DNA of 38,905 nucleotides from Nitrospira sp. (GTDB lineage Bacteria; Nitrospirota; Nitrospiria; Nitrospirales; Nitrospiraceae): NCBI GenBank assembly GCA_024331085.1, contig JANDJG010000014.1, positions 1 to 38,905 of the forward strand, read 5' to 3'. Shown piece by piece: positions 17,501 to 25,176 of this stretch (position 1 is its first letter; each line of letters starts with the position of its first letter). The notes under the pieces were generated by a model. It saw only the letters and a program-made list of their open reading frames with translations, ran no database searches and was not told where the DNA came from. The position numbers and the translations under genes were made by a program.

Positions 17501-19584
17501 AGAAGGGGTCATACAAGGCTGCGTATAGCGATGCATGGCGTGTCCATGAACGATGCGAGGAGGGGCGATATGTCGAAGTTGGTCGTGACGTGCCCTATTC
17601 GCAGGAGTTCAGTTTCCCCCATTTGTTGGTGGGGAATTACTTCCCCGTTCTCTGCGTCATGCATGAGCGGAGCTGTTTAGACGAAGTAGGATGCTTCGAT
17701 GAATCGTTGTTTGCGCACGAAGACTGGGATCTCTGGATTCGTATGGCCGAAAAGTTCCCCTTTATCCACGTAAAAAAAGTCACGGCGGAATTCACGTGGA
17801 GAACGGACGGCAGCTCCATGACGAGCAGCACCCGGCACACATACTACAGGACCACGGACATCATCTATCGAAAGTACAGGCCCTTGGCCGAGCGATTCCC
17901 CGGCGTGCCGGCCGCGCAAGAGCGGCAGTTGGCAGGGTTCAAGAAACAATTCCAATCCGATCGGTTCGTCTGCTCCATCATCATTCCGGTGTTCAACAAT
18001 CTCGAATTGACCAAACAGTGCCTCACGACCCTGGCTTTTGCGACAACGGGTGTCGACTACGAGGTCATCCTGGTCGATAACGGCTCGACGGATGGAACGG
18101 CGTCGTTCCTCCAGACCCTCCAAGGCGACGTGCGAATCATTCAAAACGATGAGAATCTCGGGTTTGCCAAGGCGTGCAATCAAGGCGCCAAAGCGGCGCG
18201 CGGGAAGTATCTGGTCTTCCTTAACAACGACACCATTCCACAACCAAACTGGCTTGGTCCACTGGTGCAAGAAGTGGATGAGCATCCCGATGTCGGCATT
18301 GTCGGCAGCAAGCTTTTGTATCCTGACGGCACGATTCAACATGCGGGGGTGGTGTTCATGCGGGAGGGTCTCGGTCCTTACCATATCTATCAAAAAATGC
18401 CCGCGGACTCGCCGGCCGTCAATCGACGGCGGGAGTTCCAGGCCGTTACCGCGGCGTGTCTGTTGATTCGTCGTGACCTGTTCGAGACCGTCGGTGGATT
18501 CGATGAAGCCTTCGTCAATGGTTTCGAGGACGTGGATCTCTGCCTCAAGGTGCGCAGGAGAGGGGCGCAGGTCGTGTACCAGCCGCGCAGCGTGCTGATC
18601 CATCTCGAAGGCCAGACGCTCGGCCGGAAGGTAAGAGAAGACGACAATTACCGTCTGTTGAGGGAACGGTGGAACAACTTTCTGTGGCTGGAAGACGAAG
18701 ATCTCTACTATCACACCGACGGATACAAATTGGTAGGAGATCACCCTGGCGTGAACAGGGCGACGCAAGTTGTTCCCTTGGCCGATGTGCGTGATCGGGC
18801 CGCCTGGGCCCACGTGGCTGCAGTCCAGGCCGCGGCGCTCAAGAACGATTGGGAAGTTGTCAGGCGCGAGCTTCGGTTGGTGGATGAATGGCCGGATGAC
18901 CGATTGGTTCTTTCCTGGGGGGCCAACGTCGCCGAGCGATTGAAAGAATCGAAGTCTCAGGTTCGATTTTTGGCTCGGGTTGTGGAGTTGGGGGCTACCT
19001 CAGACGAACGAATCGGTCTGGCTCGTCTGCTGTTGGAACAGGGAAATGTGGTTGGAGCCGAGCAGCAGCTTCGGGCTGCATTGCGTTTGGAGGCTGACCA
19101 CCCCGAAGGACTCTTGCTCCAGGGAGTGCTCTGTATGCAGCGGGAACAGTATGGGGAGGCCGAGTTGTCGTTCGCGCGAGCTCTCAAAGTCGGCGCCGAT
19201 CGCCGCAAATGTCTCATGGGCATGGGGATGGCCGCGATGGGCCGGTCCTATCCACAGGGAGCGTGGGAGAAATTTCGCGAGGTCTTGGCCGATCTGCCCG
19301 ATGATGCCGAGGCGATCCATTGGCTGCTGCGCGCGGGCACGGCGCAGAACCGGTGGGAGGAACTGAGCCGGTGCTTGGAACCCTATGTGAAGCGGAATCC
19401 CGGCGATCTGGCCGTCCGGTTCGCGCTCGCGGGCGTGTGGCTTCGCGCCGACCGAGTGGAGGAGGCGAGGCGAGAGCAGGAAGCGATCCGAGCGCTCGAT
19501 CCGCAATTCGACGGGCTGGCCGAATTGGAGCAAGCGATTGCCAGAAAAGAAGCGATGCAGACCGTCTCGGCGACGGAGGAATAG
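14539..19584 (+). CDS. giant multidomain glycosyltransferase: GT-A modules, a methyltransferase and TPR-like repeats
   Basis: This single 1681-residue ORF begins at GTG (GTGA overlap). Residues 1-~250 look like a divergent GT-A module (LNILLPTIRF, LLVADDDLF). A first clear GT2 domain starts near 377 (VSVIVPCYAQAEFL, IVDDGSPDHT). A SAM methyltransferase starts near 690 (ILDVGCGSGWLTDR). A second GT2 starts near 886 (VSVIVPTCNRPDRL, VVNDGAIDV) and a third near 1145 (CSIIIPVFNNLELT, LVDNGSTDGT, FLNNDTIPQPNWL). The last ~260 residues are TPR-like helices (ARLLLEQGNVVGAEQQLRAALRLEADHPEGLLL). I see no transmembrane helix. It could assemble several glycan residues on one scaffold; the TPR tail could hold a protein acceptor. 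Function is inferred from domains. Confidence 0.88.
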   Translation: MTCTLNILLPTIRFSAMAKDIIIQLLRAGEENRDVHVTIADGQENEEKRRWILASSAPLSKDGRFTYIGLQDPTERLCRAVQIESEWVLLVADDDLFSINYLRCALDAARTAAPAVTAFVPRLYLSYSPKVHLLYRLKPINEPDQCGRLTSLFTQGHNGLLTFGVMRRRLFREWMDFVRTKSIWPSYSDQLLVSYLAMKGWLLPMAEECAILKDDADWHDPPQAIRKDARSYQEEFLTLFHEVFWTADLFAFLRERGLEGEAVPAVMGRIRTLLSNGAANFPLRLSVLDMKPSPRVREANELVQKLAAKADIMLTRSLHEQIRFLEQILGVSRSLDRLSCPAPSVPEQDEHKKETIPVSPFIGSGRESGAREADPAVSVIVPCYAQAEFLTEAVESVIAQTYGDWECLIVDDGSPDHTAQVACNLIARYPDKRIRLIRKTNGGLSDARNAGIREARGRYILPLDADDRLDPHYLAETVPILENNPDIAIVYVDERTFGDTEGVHRKGVVTLGNLLVGNVHDYCSLYRRSVWEWVGGYSPAMYLGAEDWCFWIGAAKLGFRSYHVEQPLFWYRKRRGTMVERVQANMNAIKAHLVFHHPDLFTEAGKEKARLILSLPSEAVREQLKNARALHPDNELLEVFSRFVQGGEASSEPTVLQGNGAWANEREARWVTVAAFLEQILREVRRNDPNRSLRILDVGCGSGWLTDRISMYGSCEGVDPDSLAIAEASRQFPHLRFEACEAGRLPPSLKTASYDVVICSRLLEGMTQEARDTICEQLVRLLKPSGYLILTMRRGEVWEQWRAAGLDPVQAEAGMTETQAAELMTAHGVCPVEVERLYVEIPERRYVPAPTPADLKSRELIPLDQVWLCRLGMAASPSTVRRRPMVSVIVPTCNRPDRLREALQSVLAQSYRDFEIIVVNDGAIDVGPAVEALNTDGRITLIKHDRNRGLAAARNTGIRMARGKYIAYLDDDDRYLPDHLETLVTVLEKGSYKAAYSDAWRVHERCEEGRYVEVGRDVPYSQEFSFPHLLVGNYFPVLCVMHERSCLDEVGCFDESLFAHEDWDLWIRMAEKFPFIHVKKVTAEFTWRTDGSSMTSSTRHTYYRTTDIIYRKYRPLAERFPGVPAAQERQLAGFKKQFQSDRFVCSIIIPVFNNLELTKQCLTTLAFATTGVDYEVILVDNGSTDGTASFLQTLQGDVRIIQNDENLGFAKACNQGAKAARGKYLVFLNNDTIPQPNWLGPLVQEVDEHPDVGIVGSKLLYPDGTIQHAGVVFMREGLGPYHIYQKMPADSPAVNRRREFQAVTAACLLIRRDLFETVGGFDEAFVNGFEDVDLCLKVRRRGAQVVYQPRSVLIHLEGQTLGRKVREDDNYRLLRERWNNFLWLEDEDLYYHTDGYKLVGDHPGVNRATQVVPLADVRDRAAWAHVAAVQAAALKNDWEVVRRELRLVDEWPDDRLVLSWGANVAERLKESKSQVRFLARVVELGATSDERIGLARLLLEQGNVVGAEQQLRAALRLEADHPEGLLLQGVLCMQREQYGEAELSFARALKVGADRRKCLMGMGMAAMGRSYPQGAWEKFREVLADLPDDAEAIHWLLRAGTAQNRWEELSRCLEPYVKRNPGDLAVRFALAGVWLRADRVEEARREQEAIRALDPQFDGLAELEQAIARKEAMQTVSATEE

Positions 19585-19589
19585 AAACC

Positions 19590-20798
19590 ATGGCAAGGAC
19601 GCTGGTCGTCCAGCTTGCCAGGCTTGGCGATTTGATCCAGACGATCCCGGCGATCACGGCGCTGAAGATGGCCGATCAGACACGGGAGCTCGATCTCCTG
19701 TGTCCGTCCTCGCTGGCACCGATCGGACGGCTGATCCCAGGTGTTGACCGGGTTCTGGAGTGGGATGGGGCCGTCTGGCGCCGGTGGGCGGAGGAAGCGT
19801 CGGCCGATCTTCTGCCGGCGCATGTTGAACGGGCCACAAAACGGCTTGAGGCGCTGGCACGTCATCGGTATGGAACGGCCTATGTGCTCAACCATCATCG
19901 CCGGGCATTGTTGGCTGGCTCCTTACTGGCGGACGAAGTCAGGGGACCGTTGCTCGATGGTCCGCTGGGGAGCACGCTGTCTCCTTGGGCTTCCTATGTA
20001 AGAGATGTCGCCTTGACTGGGCGTGGGTGCAGGGTGCATCTGGCCGATGCGTTCTGCGGGCTGTGCGGTGTGCCTCCTCCCGGCAGGCCTCCGGTTCTTA
20101 AGAAGTCTTCTTGCCAGTTGCCTCCCACTCTCGATCAGATCGGCCGACGAGGAGAGCCTTGGATTGGTCTTCTCGTCGGAGCCGGAGCAGCCGAACGGCT
20201 GGTCCCTACGGAGATTTGGAAGGCCTGGGTCGTCCGGTTTTTGGAAGCGGCTCCGACCGGTCGCGTCGTGTTGCTTGGCGAGGAACGGGAACGGGGACAG
20301 AGGATTCAAGATCTTTTGCCGTCATCGTTGTTGGGACGTGTCTGGGATGTAACCGGGCGCACGTCGCTTCTCGAACTGGTTTCGGTGCTGGGGCGCTGTC
20401 ACGCGGTCATCGGCTCCGATACAGGGCCGCTTCATCTGGCTGCTGCTGTCGGAGTGAAGGTCTTCGGCTGGTACTTTGCGCGGGCCCGTGTTCATGAAAC
20501 AGGGCCTTATGGGGCCGGCCATCCGGTCTGGCAAGCTGTCGAGGAGATGGAAGCGGACAACGCGGAACGTTTGGATGTGCGGCCGGCCCAGTGGCCGATT
20601 GAGGCGTCGATTGCGGCCATGCCGGAAGGCAAGGTGAAAAAGACGGCTGGGTGGTCGGTCTGGACGAGCCATTACGATCAGTGGGGCGCCTATTACACCG
20701 AAGTCGGCGGTCGTTTCGGTCCGCCATCGGAACGAGAGCGTCTTTGGCGAGAGCTGTCGCCCTCGATCACTGACGGTTCGGCGGTGGGCGCAGCATGA
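19590..20798 (+). CDS. glycosyltransferase family 9 (heptosyltransferase-like)
   Basis: The ATG at 19590 follows GGAGGA and gives 402 residues; the longer ORF in the track reads through the preceding gene. The N-terminus VVQLARLGDLIQTIPAITALK is the GT9 signature, and the C-terminal GSDTGPLHLAAAVGVKVFGWY is its donor-binding loop. GT9 members include ADP-heptose:LPS transferases, but many in glycan islands use other donors and modify proteins. No ADP-heptose synthesis gene is in the window. A short C-terminal tail is rich in aromatic residues. It overlaps the next gene by four bases. Confidence 0.87.
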   Translation: MARTLVVQLARLGDLIQTIPAITALKMADQTRELDLLCPSSLAPIGRLIPGVDRVLEWDGAVWRRWAEEASADLLPAHVERATKRLEALARHRYGTAYVLNHHRRALLAGSLLADEVRGPLLDGPLGSTLSPWASYVRDVALTGRGCRVHLADAFCGLCGVPPPGRPPVLKKSSCQLPPTLDQIGRRGEPWIGLLVGAGAAERLVPTEIWKAWVVRFLEAAPTGRVVLLGEERERGQRIQDLLPSSLLGRVWDVTGRTSLLELVSVLGRCHAVIGSDTGPLHLAAAVGVKVFGWYFARARVHETGPYGAGHPVWQAVEEMEADNAERLDVRPAQWPIEASIAAMPEGKVKKTAGWSVWTSHYDQWGAYYTEVGGRFGPPSERERLWRELSPSITDGSAVGAA

Positions 20799-22612
20799 GC
20801 CATTTATTCAAAAATCTCGAAAGAATCGGCTGGAAGGTCCCCGCGCTCGCGGAGGCCGTACGATCGGCGACCGGGGGCGTCCTTTCTTTGACTCCGTCCC
20901 GTGAGGGGAGCGTCACGGCGAAATGCGGCGATCGCTGGATCCACAGTTCATACGATCCTCGCAAAGAAGCCCATGATTGGGCGAGCGCGCAACTGAAGGA
21001 ATGGAAGGATGAAGAAGTCGGCGTGGTGTTCGGGGTCGGGCTCCTGTATCACGTTGAGTCGCTGGCATTGCTGAAACCGGACGGCCGCAGACTGGCGGTG
21101 ATCGTTCCTGATGTGTCGGTGTTAAAAGATGCGCTCGGCGCTCGTCCGCTTGTCTCCTGGGTGGAGAACATCGAATGGATCTGGGGAGAGCCGGAGGACA
21201 TGGCGCGACACCTGGCCGACTTCGGAAAGCCGTTGCGATTCATGACCTATGCACCGGCGGCCGGTCTTCACGAAGCGGCTCATCGCGCGGTGGAAGCTTC
21301 GTTGCGCCGACTGCTGGCGGGTCAGCAAGGGGGGCGACTGCGCATTGCCGTGGTCGGTCCGATCTATGGAGGGTCATTGCCGGTAGCACGATATGTCGTC
21401 TCGGCGCTGGAGTCGCTGGGGCATCGCGTGACCTGGATCGACCACAGTGCCCACCACACCAGCTACGAGCGGTTCGGTTTCTACCGAGATATCCGCCATC
21501 GCCTGACGATGCAAAACCGCTTCGCAGAGCTCTTAAGTTTGGATACGGTGGCTCGCTTGGCCGAGGACCCGCCCGATCTGGTGCTCGCCATCGCCCAGGC
21601 GCCGTTGACGGCCGGTGTGTTGGCCCATGTGCGAAAGAAGAAATTTCTCACCGCGATGTGGTTCGTGGAAAACTACCGGCACCTGACCTACTGGCGGCAA
21701 GCGGCCTCGAGCTACGACTATTGGTTCGTAATTCAGCGGGGAGAATGTCTTGAATCGTTTCGGCGGGCGGGCGCTCCCCAGGTTCACTACCTGCCGATGG
21801 CGGTGGATCCCCAAGTCTATGCTCCCTGCTCACTGACGGAAGCAGACCGGCGCGAATATGGCGCCGACGTTTCGTTCGTCGGAGCCGGCTACCAAAACCG
21901 GCGGGTTCTCTTGCCGCGCTGGCTGTCATCCGAATGGACCTTCAAACTGTGGGGAAACGAATGGGAAGGGGCGGCCGAGCTCGTGTCGGTGTTACAGCGA
22001 GGCGGCGCCCGCATCGACACCGAGACGTGCCGGAAAGTGTTCAATGCCAGCACTATTAATCTCAATCTGCATTCGTACAACGGACCATCGTTGGACCCTC
22101 AAGCGGACTTTGTCAATCCACGAACATTCGAGCTGGCTGCCTGTGGTGCCTTCCAATTAACAGACGAACGGTCGTTGTTGCCAGAGTTGTTTCCAGAGCA
22201 GGAAGTGATTCGATTCCGATCTCCCGACGAAGTACCGCACTTGATCCGTCGATGGCTCCATGACCACGAAGCAAGGCGAGCGGTTGCAGAAGCGGCCCGG
22301 CGCCGAGCCCTGACGCAGCATACCTATCGCCATCGGATGGAGGACCTGCTGGCGGTGATCGGTCTCAGACAACCGGATCGGATCGGTGCCGTCTTGCGTG
22401 GAGATCGAAACGCGGGGGCTCTGGCCGCCCGGGTCGAGACCCCGCCCGAGTTGGAAACGCTCCTGGGCCGCTTTCCCCGTGATCAGCGGGTCGAGTTGAA
22501 GGATATGGCGGACGAGATTCGGGCGAAAGGCGCCGGCCGTCGCTTGGCTCGTGAAGAATTGCTCATTCTCCTGCTGGATAGTTATCGCTCGGAAACCAGG
22601 GATCTTGTTTGA
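20795..22612 (+). CDS. CgeB-like glycosyltransferase with Maf/DUF115-like N-terminal segment
   Basis: This 605-residue protein has a C-terminal half that is CgeB/GT4-like: VSFVGAGYQNRRVLL, LKLW-type strand (FKLWGNEWEG), INLNLH and NPRTFELAACGAFQLTD. The central part (RIAVVGPIYGGSLPVARYV, VENYRHLTYW) is the acceptor-side Rossmann fold. The N-terminal 110 residues include WIHSSYDPRKEAHDW and GVGLLYHVESL, which resemble the start of DUF115/Maf proteins, flagellin glycosyltransferases. That last resemblance is from memory and tentative. If real, it supports flagellin as acceptor. Confidence 0.82.
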   Translation: MSHLFKNLERIGWKVPALAEAVRSATGGVLSLTPSREGSVTAKCGDRWIHSSYDPRKEAHDWASAQLKEWKDEEVGVVFGVGLLYHVESLALLKPDGRRLAVIVPDVSVLKDALGARPLVSWVENIEWIWGEPEDMARHLADFGKPLRFMTYAPAAGLHEAAHRAVEASLRRLLAGQQGGRLRIAVVGPIYGGSLPVARYVVSALESLGHRVTWIDHSAHHTSYERFGFYRDIRHRLTMQNRFAELLSLDTVARLAEDPPDLVLAIAQAPLTAGVLAHVRKKKFLTAMWFVENYRHLTYWRQAASSYDYWFVIQRGECLESFRRAGAPQVHYLPMAVDPQVYAPCSLTEADRREYGADVSFVGAGYQNRRVLLPRWLSSEWTFKLWGNEWEGAAELVSVLQRGGARIDTETCRKVFNASTINLNLHSYNGPSLDPQADFVNPRTFELAACGAFQLTDERSLLPELFPEQEVIRFRSPDEVPHLIRRWLHDHEARRAVAEAARRRALTQHTYRHRMEDLLAVIGLRQPDRIGAVLRGDRNAGALAARVETPPELETLLGRFPRDQRVELKDMADEIRAKGAGRRLAREELLILLLDSYRSETRDLV

Positions 22613-22657
22613 TGAACCGGGGTCGGTGTGACGACAGGTCTTAACAGGGGCTTCATC

Positions 22658-24376
22658 ATGGGGTCGGCCGGCACTTCGAATCCGACAGAGAGCGCCGGGC
22701 GTTCTAAACGAGTCTTGATCGTGAACGTCACCAGAATGGGCGACCTGGTGCAGATGGGGACCTTGCTTGGCAGGTTGGCCGAGGAATGGCCTGGTTGCGC
22801 CGTGGACCTTGTCATCGATCGGCGGTTCGCCCCTGTGGCCGCTCTGCTGCCCGGTTTGCGCGAGATCGTCACCTATGACTTTCATGAGTTGATCGATGCG
22901 AGTCGAACGGCCGTCAAGGACCTTGTGTCCCTCTACCGTGAAATGGCGGAGTGGGTCCGCCCGTTGGCGGATCGCCGGTATGATCGTATCATCAACCTCA
23001 CGTTCAATAGAGCCAGCGCGCTGCTGGTCGGTTCCATCGGGGCTCCCGACATTCGCGGGGCTCGAACCGCCTGGGACGGGGGCACGGTCATCGACAATCC
23101 TTGGATGGCCTATTTCGCCGATATGCATCATTTCCGCCGAATCAATCGGTTCAACTTGGTCGATATTTACGCCTTGGGTGGAAGCGGACCCGGCCCCTTC
23201 ACGCCGCTAAAGCTGACCGTCGAGAAAGCGGATCACGAATGGGCCCGCCGCGTGCTCTCAGCCGATGGTCATGAGCGGATGGAGTGGATTGCGGTCCAGG
23301 CCGGGGCCAGTGACGTTATGAAGGCGTGGCGACCGCAGCTGTTCGGACGCACGTTGGCGCTTCTGTCCAAACAATGGAGCGGCGGAGTCGTGTTTCTCGG
23401 AGCCGAGCCTGAAAAAGAGACGGTGGCCCAGGTCGTGCGAGAGTACCAGGCGGCGGGAGGGACCAATCCGATCAAGAACCTGACAGGACAGACCACGATT
23501 CCTCAGGCTGCGGCGTTACTGGCGGCCTCTCGCCTGTTGTTGACCAACGATACGGGCCCCATGCACCTGGCCGTCGCCGTGGGGACTTCGGTCGTCGATT
23601 TCTCGGTCGGGCATGTCGATTTTCGGGAGACGGGTCCCTACGGACCGGGACACTGGGTGCTCCAACCGGAGTTGGACTGCGCGCCCTGCGGATTCGACCG
23701 GGTGTGCGCCCACCACGCCTGTAAGGACCGTTTGCAGGTCGATCAGGTTGCGGCGCTGCTGCTCCACGTCCTGGGGCAAGGGCCGTTTCCTTCGGACATT
23801 CGAGGGTTCCGCGTCTATCAATCCGATGTCGATGAAGACGGTTTGGGAACGTTCAGATGTCGCGCGGGACAGGAGCCGGCTCATGAAGCGTGGTACGCCG
23901 CCTTTTGGCGGCGGTATTGGTATGAGATGTTCAGCGGGCTATCCAGCAACGTTCCTTTTTCGACGACTCCGCCGCCCGATGCCGATGCCGCCGACTTCGC
24001 GATTCAATCACTGGTTCCGGCCGTCGCGCGAGCCTGCGCTCAGGCCCGCGAGATCGTTCGCGTGGCGACAAGCCGGCCGCTCGATGTGAAAAAGCTTCAG
24101 ATGCTGCAGCGCTCGCTTGCTCAAGAGAGGGAACGACTCGTCGCTCTGGGGATGGATTCGATGGCCACCAAACCTCTCACGGTCGCGTTTCTCAGGGCCG
24201 TTCAGAGCGACGATATGGAAGGGCTGGAGGAAATGGCCAGCCACCAGGCACTAGTGTATGAGCAGTGGAGGGCCCGCTTGCTTCAGGTGGGGCATGCGTT
24301 CGTGGTGAGCGACCGTCGGGGCTTGAAACATCTTCCGATGAGCCGCTCTGTTCCCATCGTCGTTCATGGAGGCTGA
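22658..24376 (+). CDS. glycosyltransferase family 9 with long C-terminal extension
   Basis: I chose the ATG at 22658, with AGGGG seven bases upstream, giving 572 residues. The track begins at a GTG 30 bases earlier with a poorer ribosome-binding site. The N-terminus VLIVNVTRMGDLVQMGTLL and the later LTNDTGPMHLAVAVGTSVV are GT9 signatures. The cysteine-bearing DCAPCGFDRVCAHHAC is also common near the C-terminus of the GT9 fold. The fold should end near residue 375, leaving about 200 extra residues of unknown function, starting with an aromatic stretch (WYAAFWRRYWYEMF). It is the last gene of the glycan run. Confidence 0.83.
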   Translation: MGSAGTSNPTESAGRSKRVLIVNVTRMGDLVQMGTLLGRLAEEWPGCAVDLVIDRRFAPVAALLPGLREIVTYDFHELIDASRTAVKDLVSLYREMAEWVRPLADRRYDRIINLTFNRASALLVGSIGAPDIRGARTAWDGGTVIDNPWMAYFADMHHFRRINRFNLVDIYALGGSGPGPFTPLKLTVEKADHEWARRVLSADGHERMEWIAVQAGASDVMKAWRPQLFGRTLALLSKQWSGGVVFLGAEPEKETVAQVVREYQAAGGTNPIKNLTGQTTIPQAAALLAASRLLLTNDTGPMHLAVAVGTSVVDFSVGHVDFRETGPYGPGHWVLQPELDCAPCGFDRVCAHHACKDRLQVDQVAALLLHVLGQGPFPSDIRGFRVYQSDVDEDGLGTFRCRAGQEPAHEAWYAAFWRRYWYEMFSGLSSNVPFSTTPPPDADAADFAIQSLVPAVARACAQAREIVRVATSRPLDVKKLQMLQRSLAQERERLVALGMDSMATKPLTVAFLRAVQSDDMEGLEEMASHQALVYEQWRARLLQVGHAFVVSDRRGLKHLPMSRSVPIVVHGG

Positions 24377-24444
24377 AAACGACGTGAAACCGTAAGAGGA
24401 GCGGTCTCGATCGGTTACCAAAAAAGAGGGCGGAGGAGGATCAC

Positions 24445-24969
24445 ATGCGTGTACAGCTTGATCAGGAAGAATGGGTGGCGGAAGACCGGACAACGCTGGA
24501 AGAAGTGCTCGCCGACATCAGCGACCGTGCGCATGCGCGGTCTCGCCTCGTCATCAAACTTCGATTGGACCATCGGGAGATCACGGACCGAGACCTCGAC
24601 GTGTCATTGATGAAGCAACCGGCTTCCCGCTACGAGCATCTTATCGCCCTCACTCGGTCGATGGCGGACATCGAGCATGCCGCCTGGATCGCAGCAGGAC
24701 GCTACGCGAAACTGCTTCATGCGGAGGGACTGTCTCTGTCGGAAGCCTGGCGGGCCGGAACCCCTCGCGATCCGGCCATGAACGAGTGGTTGGGCCGTTT
24801 GGCCGACTATCTGGAATTTACCGAAGGCAGAGATCGGCAATGTCCGGCCGATCGTCGCACTTCCCTCAGCTTCTGGATTCAGGAACTGTTGACGGCCAGA
24901 GATCGGGGTGACCTGGTCCTGATGGCCGATCTCCTGGAATACGAAATCCTTCCGCGGTTGGCGGCATAG
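24445..24969 (+). CDS. protein of unknown function between the glycan operon and flagellin
   Basis: This 174-residue protein has a strong ribosome-binding site (GGAGGAGG). I do not recognise the family with confidence. The first ~60 residues suggest a small alpha/beta domain (VQLDQEEW, TLEEVLADI, RLVIKLRLDHREI). The rest is predicted helical and acidic, ending with DLVLMADLLEYEILPRLAA. There is no signal peptide or membrane helix, and only one cysteine. It sits 68 bases after the GT9 gene and 207 bases before flagellin, so it could belong to either unit. A filament-related chaperone, regulator or modification partner is a guess only. Confidence 0.75.
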   Translation: MRVQLDQEEWVAEDRTTLEEVLADISDRAHARSRLVIKLRLDHREITDRDLDVSLMKQPASRYEHLIALTRSMADIEHAAWIAAGRYAKLLHAEGLSLSEAWRAGTPRDPAMNEWLGRLADYLEFTEGRDRQCPADRRTSLSFWIQELLTARDRGDLVLMADLLEYEILPRLAA

Positions 24970-25053
24970 CCCTGTGCGTTTGCCGGCGGTGGGTTCTTCT
25001 GGTGTTCATTCTTGCCCGTTGCCTTGTTCCGGTCGGTTTCCGTTCGCCGCTGC

Positions 25054-25080
25054 TTAAGTCCTGTGAAGTTTGACCGATAA
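25054..25080 (+). promoter_or_regulatory. sigma28-like (FliA) promoter of flagellin
   Basis: TTAA and ACCGATAA are exactly 15 bases apart (consensus TAAA-N15-GCCGATAA). It lies in the 207-base gap before flagellin, giving a 5' leader of about 90 bases. Flagellin genes are the standard sigma28 target. The rest of the gap shows no ORF; the strong ribosome-binding site AAGGAGG lies at its end. Confidence 0.7.
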
Positions 25081-25176
25081 CGTGGGCGATCAGCGGATGG
25101 CGCTGAGGGTCAAACAAGCTTCTGCACGGACGTCGGAAGCGAGCAGAAACGGTTTAGCGGCAAGGAGGAGAAGGGT

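Noticed and set aside
22628-22657. GTG start for the second GT9 gene
   Set aside because: The ATG at 22658 has a better ribosome-binding site (AGGGG, 7 bases) and still includes the whole GT9 N-terminus.
24377-24444. Terminator after the glycan operon
   Set aside because: Only a weak 4-bp ACCG/CGGT stem without a U-tract; read-through to the next gene cannot be excluded.
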